Origin: Sipunculus nudus
Taxonomy: Eukaryota; Annelida; Sipuncula; Golfingiida; Sipunculidae
Assembly (NCBI GenBank): GCA_026874595.1
Contig: CM049318.1
Coordinates: forward strand, 33,253,956 to 33,317,955
Length of the DNA: 64,000 nucleotides
Direction: 5' to 3'
A program made the position numbers and the translations under genes. The notes beneath the pieces were generated by a model. The model saw only the letters and a list, made by a program, of their open reading frames with translations. It was not told the DNA's origin and searched no databases. Shown in pieces: positions 1 to 12,900 of this stretch. The stretch's first letter is position 1; the number at the start of each line of letters is the position of its first letter.

Positions 1-900
1 CTAATAAAGAAGTGTATAATAGTATCAATGAACCAGTTGGTGCAGCCATCTGGCGAGCACTTAAGTAACTATTTAATGTTTGTCTGATATTATATTGTGA
101 GAATACAGGCATCTTGGTAGTAACATGGGTCTAATAAAGTCAGTTAAGCAGCTTGTCTTACATCTTTACACCATCACAATCACGAGTGTTGATCATTGTG
201 TATACTGTAGTTTGCTCTTTGTTTGTGGGAGTTTAAAATTAATGATATTTGAAAAAATCATAATATAAATCTGCATAAATAAGACAACTCATCTCCCCAG
301 GTGAACAGTTATTTATTCTAGAAACTCATTAGCCTCTTATGTGTGTTATCCATGCCTGTCCAATAAAAAAATCAAAAGGTAGAGGATTGAAATTAAAATA
401 ATAACAGAAGTTTTATGATTGCTATTACGTATTCAGTACTGACCTATTATGTTCTGCTTATTTTAAAAGATTTTCTATTCATTAGATCTTTCCAATTGTC
501 CTTGTCAATATGTATAATATAATAAAGGATATATTCCATATACGGTCAGTGAATGGAAAGACCACCAAAATAGAACCCTAACAGACATCTAAAGTGTAAC
601 TGTCAGGAACATCAAAATGTGCAGGGTTTTGTGCTTTAAGACATATTTTCATTCAAATGACGCAGAAACAAATTTACAAGATGGGGAATAACAGCATAAA
701 GAATGAAAAAAAAAGTCTGAATATAAAGGTATATCCTGTTTTTGGACTTCAATAATTGGTCACTACAAAACTGTCATCCTTCAACTCATATCAAACAATT
801 CTTCTCTTTTCTTATCACAGAATAAAAATCTTAACACCTGTTCAAAGCTAAAATTTTTTTTTTTTTCTATAGAAAATTGTATCTGTATACAAGGACTCAC
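1..900. other. HACL1 intron sequence at left edge, no exon seen
   Basis: This is downstream in the HACL1 direction after the exon ending at 901. I looked on the minus strand for the next expected HACL1 segment (following the PRHR residues) and did not find it, so the next exon is off-window. The stretch is AT-rich with no recognisable gene. Confidence 0.6.
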
Positions 901-3900
901 CTGTGTCGAGGTAGAAAGTTAGGTAACATGGTCCTTCCAATGTCCATGGTATTAGAACCCTCATTCACTATGATACAGTCCCTGGGTAAGAGTTTGGCAA
1001 CCTGTTGTGAACATGACAGTTTGAACAATTAACATTCACTTAAATTGTGTTTTATAACAGACTTGAATATTGATCATCATTTGATATGGATGAGTGAAAG
1101 CATTGGGTTCTGGTAAACATGTATGTTTGACTTCATGGCAAAAAAAGACAAATGCTCTAAAGAGAAAAATATCATCAGAATTTATCTAGAAGTAATAAAA
1201 CAACAAACACCTTATCCAAATGTAGTCTTCATGTGTGAGGCTGTGCATTCAATACATAAGAAAATTTGTCTTGCCACACAACCCAAGCATTATAATATGA
1301 GCAGTAATTATTTGATTTAAACTATAAATATTAAATAATATTATTAAAATCAAGCTTACCTCATTTAAAGCACAATAGTAGTTCATAGGAACAGACCTGT
1401 CACCGATCATACCCTAAAATAAGGAATCAAACATAAAATTAAAATGTTCATAAAAATCACAAAGCAATTATTATGTGTATTACATACTGCATTTGTTTTT
1501 TTGTTTGTGAACGTTTCAAATTTGTGATATTTATGACATGTAAATTATTGAAAAAATTAGACCTTTGCAAATAAATCGTCTCATCATTGAAGGCAGGGTG
1601 AAAGTTGAAATATTGATATTATGAATAATAAAAGATACTGGATTTTCAGAGACTGCTAATTGAAATGTGACCAGTTCTTCAAATTATCTGTAATCAATGA
1701 ACAATTCACCCTCCAAAATTATATCAGTGTTCCCTGTTGAGATTTTTTGTAGATATTATTTGTTATAATTCATACATACTAATGGTGGTTTCTATTAGGT
1801 CTTTCATATGATGAGATCACAAAAAAAGGAACCCGTGTGAAACACTGACTAGATGAAAATCATGAACTTTTAACCCCACCAATACGAAGCTGAAACTGTC
1901 AAACTTATGAGCTGCATTGATGGAGCATGTTTTACTGGATGCTGAAGGTTTTCTTGTATTACTACTCATTCATTTGCCATAAACTGATTCACTGACATAT
2001 CCAAACAACTTATTAACCAACTACTTGGCAAGTGACATTTCTAAAACAAGTAATATCCCCAGATAATAAAGGCATACCCCTTCTAAAACAGGCTCCCTTC
2101 TTCAGAAGCATATACATGCACTGACATTTGACAAGGCCACCAGGGTCAAGGTCACAAATGTTTGAACTTGTCCTGCATCTTGGTGGAGACAATTCATGTA
2201 TCAAATTTGAAGAAAAAAATTATTAAAAAAGTTGTGGGTTTAACAAAAATCCTACGCTACCTTGAAAACTGGCGGTGGCAGTATCAGGACTGTGCTAAAA
2301 CCATAGTATTCCTGACTTTGTCTTGGGATACAATGAGAAATGGGATCGGGTGGTATGCCAAAGACTAACAGCATGATTTGCTAACAACCCCAAAATTATA
2401 TTTCTTGAGATGTATAATGGATTGTGAGATTTTCCCTAAAAACAAGTCAATTCACAGTCAAGAACATTATCACACTAAAGAGAATGACCCAGTTATAAAT
2501 ATGTACTTATAAAGTTTGAATGGACATGTGAAGTTTGATAAAAATTGGTCAAAATGTTTTGAGTTATCACACAAACAAGAATAGAATAGGGATGTAGAGG
2601 GGCAAACCATAGAATTCCTGATCTTCAGTCAACAAAGCCTGATGGAAAAGCAGACTAGATGATATTCTTTAAAAAACTTATTTATATATATTGTCATTTC
2701 TAACCTGAGTTGAAACTTCATTCTCTTTTGCCTTATCTTTTAGGGTCGTCCACCAAGGTGAGTTTCTGTTAAAATGGAACTCTCCTGGAATCCTGGACAA
2801 CTCTTCATTCATCTGTCAAAAAAAAATCAGCAATATTAAAACTAAATAAAACAAGAGCACCGCAAACGTGCATAATACACCTATCGGGTATCTTGTGACA
2901 TCTGGCCTCATTAAATATGTGTGAATTTTGATGAGAAGGTAATTCAGGTGAGAAACTCTATTGGTAAATATGAATAATGATTTTCATGAAAATCCATAGA
3001 GTTTTTTGTAAGTCAACAAGGTGCCCCAAAAGTTTCCTATTTTTTAGTTACTCCACATAAAGAATCGCTCTTATAATTTACTATACGATTTGGCCAAGGA
3101 AATTTTTTCCAACTGAACTCAAAGAGAGCAATGTGAGTGACTGAAAACTTTCTTACTAAATGTGTGTGCATCACCGGACTCACCAATGAGAAGTCTTGTT
3201 ATTAAAATATTGCAACATTTTTGCTTGTAAACTGAATTTTAATGTAACCAAAAGAACTTGATTTGGATGGGAATTATATTTTCCCAGCACTGTGAACTGA
3301 ACTAAATTGAACTGGAACTGAAAAATATTAATATGAACTGCTCAATATTTCTTTAATATAGCTACCTTCAGCCACATTTCCACAAAAAACCATGAAGTTT
3401 ATAAACTATAATTATTGGTTTTTGTCATGAAATTCTGTATCTCACTTTACCTCTTAAAAGTGCCCAATCACCTACCTTTTGAAAAAGAATTTAATGATTT
3501 CTGGCTTCCTCTTTCTATATATTAATGATCTATAAGAATAATTTTGGTTGTGAAAAGTTCTTATAAGGCCTTCCTTAAGGATGTGTGAATTTGTTTATCA
3601 ACAACATGTTTGTTAACACAGCAATATTTCACCTAAGGCCAAAAAAAATTAAAGGTATGGTTCTCAGGCACCGCCCGCATCAATTTTAAACCCCCACATC
3701 AAAAATTTTTTATTTTGATTTTCAATAAAAACTTTCCAATTTTGAGCTGCTGCTGCTCTGACATTTCTTTCAAGAAGATAAAACCATACAATTTCCTTTG
3801 TTTTGTAGTGCTTTTACTTATTTAGCAAAATAAAACTGTTATTTTCATGCTTTTCCCTTATCATTTGACATTTTTATAGAAACAAACCAAAAAAATTAAA

Positions 3901-6900
3901 ATAAAAAAAGCGCCCGCCCGCATTGATTTCTGAAAAAAAGTGCCTGAGAACCATACTTTTTTTTTTATTTTGGCCAAAGGTGGTAGGTTGCATATATGCA
4001 GAGGTAGAATAGACACTTCTTGCAAAAAGCCATTTGCAAAACTCCGGCTAATTTGACCATATGTCAGATGCTCTTGTTGAATTTGTTTTGATTATTTTTG
4101 CAGGTGAATACATATTATAAACACATTGATATAAACAAAACAAACAGCCCGTGAGCCGTGATATCAACACTTCCTGGCCTATTTCAATGAAAGCTCAAAG
4201 GGATTACCTTTAATTTATAACGGTCAGATCGGTGATTGGATCCCTTAAAGACTATCATTCAGTTATGTGTCATATTCTGTGACAAAATTTATGCTGAAGA
4301 GAACAATCACTAGAAAGCCATGGGTACCACTTTGAACAGACTATGACTAGTACCTTATGAACCTTCATGAAGGAATGTGGTAAGAAGGCTACTGACCTGA
4401 GTCATGATGCTGTCAATGTCACCATGCAGTGCTATCCTGGATTGCACATTATTGTGTAGCTCTTCTGCTTGAATATCAATCTGTGAAAGTACAAAACTCA
4501 ATAAAATTCACATCAACTGATGACTTACTTTGAAATAAACATAACTTGGCTATTTATATAAAATTCATACGCTTCTTTACTTTATTAGAAATTTATTAAA
4601 AATTGTTCATCTTATAGATTTGAAAAACAAATAATCATAGCAAAACAGAAAATTACACACAAATACCCTATTATTTTCCATGTACATTCATAATCATTAA
4701 AACTTTGAAAAAAATGAATACTTGGTTATCCACTTCAGAAAGTCTTATTTGAACAAAATATTTTAAAAAATTATGAAATATTCAAGGCTAAAAAATAAAC
4801 AAAAATTTTATAAAAATGAAGATAAACATAGATATATCTGTTTTGTCACTGAGTAAAGTAAATGCACATTATACTTTACACTTGTACATTTTATGGTCTG
4901 TCTCACCAAAGAGGTTACGTTGTCAGTTCACTGGTCCCAAGTCCACATGGCCTACTAGTCAAACCTATGTTCATGATTACACAGGTCCATGTCTAGCTGT
5001 CACAACAAGTAAAATTACTAGTAGTTTGATTTTTTATCAATGCAGAACATGTACTGGTTTATGTTATCAAAAAATAGTATTTTTACTCCCACTTCAAATC
5101 AATACTGAAATTAATAAGTTACTGTACCTTAGCTCTAGTGATAACTTAAATATTAGTAGAGATTTTTTCAGTAAGAACCGTATTTCTTATATCAGACCTG
5201 ATATTATTCAAGATATGATATTCCTACACCTCTGATAAAGATTATATTGGCAACCCATGGCAGAACACAGACCTGTATAATCTTGACATCTTTATTAAAC
5301 CTTGGAGGCAGACCAAAGTGTAGTATCCAGTTGAGCCGTGCCCCGAGTAACAGGATGACGTCAGCCTGCTGTAATGCCCTAAAACATTACAAAAATGGTT
5401 TATATAAAAACCAGGGCTCAACATCAGCATTTGAAGGAACTTGCCCTGCAGACAAGTACCATTTAGTTTTTACTTGCCCTAGTTACATAAATTTTATTTG
5501 TCTAATATAATTAATAAATTTGGCAACAAACAAAAAATGTGTTCAAAATGATCTTTTAAAACTTTTATTTGCAGGATGACCATTAATGATGAGTCATTTT
5601 GTTTTAAAATAAACAGAACTACATTTGGTGCATTTTTAATACAGTTGATTAAACGAGAAATGAATACCTGTCATGCAGCTACAGTGCCAATCTCATGTAG
5701 TTTGTAGGTGAACAGGGTACACCAATAGTTATGTAACCAAATGAAATGTGCTGCCAGTTAAAATGTGACCAATAACTATATTAACTTCACCAAAATAAAT
5801 GGTTGTAAGTGTTTTCAGATAAAATGGGAGGAAAAAGTAAATGGTAAACGAACAACATGGGAATATGAAGATGATGTACCACAAGAGCTCATAGAAGAAT
5901 TTTATATTCAGAAAACTAATAAAATGTATCAGAAAAAGAATAAGGAAACATATTATTACTATCATCAATGACGTGTCATGACAACAGAAGTACTATTATG
6001 TTCAGGGTATGTAACCTGAGTGATATTATCAGTAGTATAACTGAGTTACAAGACTAATTGTGTTTAAATGGTTAAAGATGTTACATGTTAGTTGTATTTT
6101 TTTTACATATTTCTGTCATTACCTGTATTATTCACATGTAATCCTTTATTATCTTGTCATTATATATTAAGCCAAGCTAGTGATAAGATACCCATTAGAT
6201 AATGATTGTAATAGATATTAGCCAGGTTTCACTACCAGATTACCTTATATGTATTTTTTTTTTCTCACCTTATACCACTATTCTATCACCCCTATTCATT
6301 AGCTTACCTTAACTGGTTGGTCCACTGGATAGTAGGCTGAGTTCAGGACGTCATGTTCTCAACCTTACGTGATTAGAAGGTGGCATATTCACTTCAGTTT
6401 CTTAGTTTTCATATTTAGCTATCCTTATAACAGGGTTAGTGGTGACAGATCACTATTATCATATTGCTACATATGCACTCTGGGAGTATGGGCTGATCAC
6501 ACTTCCTGACCAAAGATGGACTTACTGTCATTTCCTTTTATATATCTTTATTGTCAATTTCCTACTGGTGAATCCTGATAGACATATTGGATTTCACGAT
6601 TGCATATATTATCGTTATAGCTTGATGTGCTTATCAGTTTTATATTAAGCATTATATACTATTAATGTAACTATTATATATTCTTATATCATGTATACTT
6701 ATTAACAAAATGCAGGAGCATTTTTTTTTGTACAAGAGGCTATTGTAACCAAATGAAATGTGCTGCCAGTTAAAATGTGACCAATAACTATATTATCTTC
6801 ACAGTAAGTAATTTCCAAGATTAAAAGTCAGTATAATATTATAATCTTTATACAGAATCTTAACTTATTGAAAATATTTGATAGAATATGTTATTAATGT

Positions 6901-9900
6901 TAATACTTGAAAATATATGTAATATAAAGCAAATAGAACAGAGTATTCTTGTAAAGTAAATTCTATTCAGCACTGAGTGCCACGCCTTGAAGCTGACCCT
7001 GGCTGAGTAAGCAGGGTACCCACATTCCTGTGGCATGACAGGGGACACAAGCTGTACAGTGCTGGTCACCTCATATACCATATTTAGTCAACAGAAAGAT
7101 GTTTACAGATTCTACATTACTTATTGGTCACTGTTCAAATTGCAATATTAATTTTATGCATACCATGGCAGGGAGTCAGAGCTGGAGCTCTGGCCCCCTT
7201 CTGGACAGGTATAAAAGGGGTAGGGTTGTAAACCCCACCAGACCAGACCAGCCTTAAGCCTCTTGCCAGTTATATTGAAGTACAATAAAGAAATGTAAGT
7301 CAACTCTGGTGTTGTGCTGATCCCCATCCCGGTCTTAGTCATATCAGCTGTTCATTGTGCAGACTAAATAAAGATTGAAGGTTCTTGTCTATTGGTGTAT
7401 ATGTTTAATTCTAAATCCCAAGTATACAGAGCATCTACTATTCTACATTAATACTGCACCATATATGGCTTGCTGTACTTCAGCAGAGTGATAAACAAAA
7501 TGTTAAGTGTTTAACATGTGTGGTTATAAAAGATAATTTGATGAAGTGCGCACAGAATGATTTGAATTTCACTTTGATATTCTTGACCTTGCCCTGACCT
7601 TCATACTGACCTTGACCTTGCTGCAGACACACATAGGTGGTGATCATCAGGTAGTACACCTTTACCCATTGGTGTTGGCAGGAAAGGAAAGCCACATGAA
7701 AACACAAACTGAGAGATGCTGCGCTCTGCTCGACTGTACGCTGCTCCTGTTTATATGTAAATTAGATGAATTAAAAGGCGAACATCAAATTAGTACTACA
7801 ATAGAGCATATTGTATCCAAACACTGTTTATCCAAAAATTGTTAATAAGAAATGTTGACAGTTTTTCTTAAATCCAAACCATGATGAACAGGTTGATTCA
7901 TGGAATTTATGCCCTCGGCTTCTGCTTCCTGTTGTCCCCTGCTTGACCTATAAATATGTTTTAGTTTTTATTGTCCCCTGAAGATGTCTCCACATGACAA
8001 AATTTTTGGCTGTGAGTTGGAACCAAAGGGGAATTTTGTGTTTTATTTTCAGCTGCTGATCAAAAAATTTCAGACACACTCCAAAACCAATCCCAACCAA
8101 GGTATGCACAAGAGCAATCACTAACCAAAATTTGAATGAAATTGGATAATATTTAGGAAAGTTATCACACAGAAACGCAAAGCATTGTAATCAGACCAAT
8201 GAGAGGTATTCCATTGTGCATCCAGCTCCAAATTTTAAACATGATACACCTGCTCTCATTGGTCTGATAACACTACACTCTGGCACAGGGCCAAGAATCA
8301 GGCCAATGAGGGTAGGTGTCTCATTGTTATTAACTAGTCTACACTCATGGCCACTTTATTTTACTGGGACTTGGACTCCAGGGTCCTGACTGAAAGTATT
8401 ACTCAGACGCAGTAGTCAGGACTGAACAAATCAGGCCAAGTCCATCGAGACTCCAGTGGAAAAAACTCTCTCACATACGGTAATATTTGTTATTTACAAA
8501 CAGAATATTACAAACAGATTATAATACAAGCTCTGCATTGGGAGCTTTATGTAATTAAAATATAATTAACTAGATGTGTCGGTACAACACGAATGCCCCC
8601 ACCTGGGGCAAATTAGAAACATTTGTTTAATTTTGTAAAAAATTTTTTAAGTTCAGGAGGTGTTGTATGGTCAAAAGTAGGTCAAGAAGGGCAAAATGCA
8701 AACTCGATCTGTAACGGGTCATTATCAAGGAACACACCAAAAATCAGGCCAGTATGCAGGCATTGTGAAAAAAAGTCCATACATGTGCATTTTTCATAAA
8801 AATTTCTGTCTTTCATGAAATTTTCTATGTTCAGGATCTGTCATATGGTCAAAAATAGGTTAACTGGGACGAAACGCGAACTCAACCGGTAAGTGGTCAT
8901 TATGCGCCCACAGACCAAACATTGGGCCAGTATCTGTAAGCATTCCATTGCGAAACTAGAATATTAGCAAAAGCTGGTAATCAGTTATAAATTGAAATTC
9001 GAGAGGTATGTACCATGTTTTATAACAATCCACCAAATACTTCCTGAGAAATATCCCCCTAAGTTTTTTTTCTATACTAAGCTCTGTGACCTTGAAAAGT
9101 AGGTCAAGACCACCCATCTTTGAACCTGACCAAGATTTTGTAAATATGATGCAAAAGCACTGAAGTAATGAAGTTCCTTAGTTGAATACCTTTGGAGATA
9201 TCCTGCACAAAGGTCAAAATTGAAAAATCCGATAAATTTACATTAAAAAATCAGAAATTGCAGGTGACGCCACCAAAATTGTGCAGCACGTACAAACTAT
9301 CAGTCCCAATGATCATAGTGAGTTTTGTGAAAATCCACACAATGGTTCCTGAGATATAAGCTTCTGAGTGTTTTTCTATAATCAGCTCTAAAATGTAGAA
9401 AAATGGGTCAAGGTCACCCATCTTCGAACTTGACCGAGATTTTATCGATATACATCTTCACTGATGAAATAAAATTCCAATGGTGAATCCTTTTAGAGAT
9501 ATCCCGCTCACAAGGTAAAAGTTAACAGACGCGGAATGGACGGACAGACGGACACTGACAGACAGATGGACGGATAGACAGACAGCTTAGGTGACGACAA
9601 TAGCCCATCAGCCAATGAGCTGAGGGCTAAAAACAGCTGTACATGTATATTTGTCATGAAAATTTATATTTTTCATGAAATTTTCTATGTTTAGGAGCCG
9701 TAAAACAATCAAAAGTAGGTCAACCGGGAGGAAACGCGAACTCAATCTGTAACTGGTCATTATCTGCATACACACCAAAAATCAGGCCAATATCTGCAAG
9801 CATTGCGAAAAAAAGTCCGTACATGTGTATTTGTCATGAAAATTTCTATTTTTCATGAAATTTTCTATGTTTAGGAGCCGTAAATGGTCAAAAGTAGGTC

Positions 9901-12900
9901 AACCGGGAGGAAACGCGAACTCAATCTGTAACTGGTCAATATCTGCATTCACACCAAAAATCAGGCCAATATCTGCAGGCATTGCGAAAAAAAGTCTGTA
10001 CATGTGTATTTGTCATGAAAATTTCTATTTTTCATGCAATTTTCTAAGTTAAGGAGCTGTAAAACAATCAAAAGTAGGTCAACCGGGAGGAAACGCGAAC
10101 TCGATCTGTAACTGGTCAATATCTGCATACACACCAAAAATCAGGCCAATATCTGCAAGCATTGCGAAAAAAAGTCCGTACATGTGTATTTGTCATGAAA
10201 ATTTCTATTTTTCATGAAATTTTCTAAGTTAAGGAGCCGTAAAACGGTCAAAAGTAGGTCAACAGGGACTAAACGCAAACTCAATCTGTAACTGGTCATT
10301 ATCTGCCGACACCCCAAAAATCAGGCCAATATCTGCAAGCATTGCGAAAAAAAGTCCGTACATGTGTATTTGTCATGAAAATTTCTATTTTTCATGAAAT
10401 TTTCTAAGTTAAGGAGCCGTAAAACGGTCAAAAGTAGGTCAACAGGGACTAAACGCAAACTCAATCTGTAACTGGTCATTATCTGCCGACACACCAAAAA
10501 TCAGGCCAATATCTGCAGGCATTGCGAAAAAAAATCCGTACAACTGATTGATTTCGGAAGGACAGAAGGACGGACATGGGTAAAACTATATGCCCCGGCC
10601 ACTTTGTGGCGGGGGCATAAAAATATGTGCAAGCTCACATGAAAATATACATGATAAACCCAGAATTACCAAATAATTTTTTTTTTCATAAGGAGATTTG
10701 TGTTGGAGACTGACCATTACTTGGATCCCATTTCAAATAACTTGGACTCAAAGGAGATGGACTTGGACTCAGACCTCAAAGACTTACAAGAAAATGGTGT
10801 GGACTCAGACTTGTACTCAGCTTGTGAGGACACAATGACATCACTGGTAATTTAAAGAAGATAAATCTTGTTGGGTAAACACACAATGCTGTCATGAAAT
10901 GCTTGCCATCTAGGAAATAATCCCCTTACCCAACCTCAACTGGCCAAATAATGCACAGGTGTGGTATGTCTGTGCATCTGACACAAGTAATCCGTTGTTT
11001 ACACACACAGCAGCACCTTGGGATCAGTTATGTCATGGCTCATACAAACACACTTGAAAACAATGAAATAGCCATTGAAAATGATGACGTATCAAATGGA
11101 TGCCACTGGTTATGGATATAGCGTTATGGTTGAACTGTCTAGGTAATATTTCAGATGCATGGTTTACAACAGGATATAAAATAAATAAGTTATAAAAAAA
11201 ATTTGTATAGCTGATTTTTATGCAACTAGAGAATTTTTCTTTAACAGTCAGGTAAATCTGGACTCTGGGGGAGGGGTGCTCTCTTGGGATAGGAAAGGTC
11301 ACAAACCAGTACTCATAAAGCTCAGCACCTGAGAAGCTTATTAGGAAGAAAAGGTGAATATGTTACCTTTGCCGATAATGACTAGAGGTTTTTTGGCTTC
11401 CATCATTAAAGTCACAGCATCTTTGACTGCAGTAGGATGAGCACAGGTCGGTGGAGGGAACGGCACAACAGGAGCTGACCTGAATGTATGAGAAAGACAG
11501 CCCATTATTCCATCATCTCAACCAAACTGATGAAGGCCACTGGCCACATACTCAAACATCTACATTTAGATGCTGCTGATTGGATGCTATATGTCATAAA
11601 TATCCTAAAAAATATAATTCTCAAAGTGAGGCTGCTAACCCATGACACAGGCCATGTCACTTAACCAAAAGATTTAAAAGAAACAGAAGGTTGCAAAATA
11701 TACATGGTGGTTTTTGTCAAGAAGTTTTGCATTCAATATTAAGCCTTTGCTCCCTCATCAGCTTTAGTGTCAAATTGTGTGATAGTATTTAAATTTAGGA
11801 ACTTAATCACCAAATTCCAATAGGCACCCAATGGTGCATGGAACAGACTATAGGTATATAAGAATGGCTGAGGCAAATTAGAACAAATTATTGTGGAGTT
11901 TTGTTTCACAAGCTATTGTGTTCACTTCAGTGAGTGTTTTGTATTGATAACTGATAATTATCACTGACAATATGTCCAGATGTTGACACAACACACTTTT
12001 TCACTGGCCTTGGTGCCTTACTACTTGAGCCAAAATGTTTTGGGATGTTCACAAGACTAGCGTAATTACTAAGAGTTTATTCCAATTACATCAAATCCTT
12101 TTGGACAAACCGGATAAGCTGGAAGTGTGAAAAAATGGACTGTAATTAGAAATTACCTTTATTTATAAATAAACATTGTTTTATTCTTTCAAGAATTTTG
12201 GGTGCTGCCAGTTGCAAAAATATTGTGCAGAAATAATGAGATTTATATTATCCTGTTCAATGGGAAGCCCCAAAAGAAACATTGTAAATAGTAAAGCTCT
12301 TTCATAAATTTAATAATTTAAAAATGGCAAATGAGTTATAAAGTAACATTATGGAAACAATAAAATAACTGGAAAATATGTTTGCATGACCCATAGAAGA
12401 CTCACACCACTTCTTTTTCAGGTACTTTGCCACTGATCATGTTTGCTGGCATGTCAAGATACACTGCACCTGGACGCCCAAACATACTGGTCCTCACTGC
12501 CTGTAATGTACAAATTCAATATTAACACAGAAATATTCAACTGAGTTTATACATAATATTTAGACTGTATGTCAGACACTACTTTGCTTTGAAAAACTTA
12601 TTAAAACTTAAATGTTTTACTCATTTATTTTTTTATTTTTTTTTTTAATTTGATAATTACAGGTACTAGTAACTCTTAGAAATTGTGAAAAAATGATCTA
12701 AAATGTATTAATATTTCTAACCTGTTATCTAAAGGTACTGGGAAGTAGTTTTATATACAGTGAAACCTGTCTAAAGCAGACAGTCAAGGGACTTTAATCA
12801 TTTTGTCCTTAATAGTGAGGTGTCCTTTTTAGGCAGGTTGACCTTGGTTGATAACTGAGATATTATAAATAAAGACAATGAACAGCTGCAAGAACGTGTT

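Larger units (their letters stand above)
8570..10622. mobile_element. Helitron/HINE-like non-autonomous element with central tandem repeats
   Basis: The left end region has ATGCCCCC (near 8593) and the right end region GGGGGCAT (10611-10618), forming subterminal inverted repeats. The right end is a strong hairpin: 10589-10602 pairs with 10606-10619 at 13 of 14 positions around a TTT loop. The centre holds 180-bp tandem repeats and GGACGGACAGACGGAC-type runs. Short palindrome plus internal satellite is the known layout of bivalve Helentron-associated (HINE, pearl-like) elements; the assignment here is inferred from structure only. There is no ORF for Rep/helicase. Confidence 0.55.

Noticed and set aside
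4816-5235. 139-codon plus-strand frame in a HACL1 intron
   Set aside because: No family resemblance, AT-driven composition, and opposite to the well-supported HACL1 exons on either side.
6860-7342. Minus-strand frames as possible extra HACL1 exons
   Set aside because: HACL1 exons at 7617-7746 and 5273-5378 join directly in phase (..SAAR then ALQQADV..), leaving no room for another exon, and the translations do not match the family.
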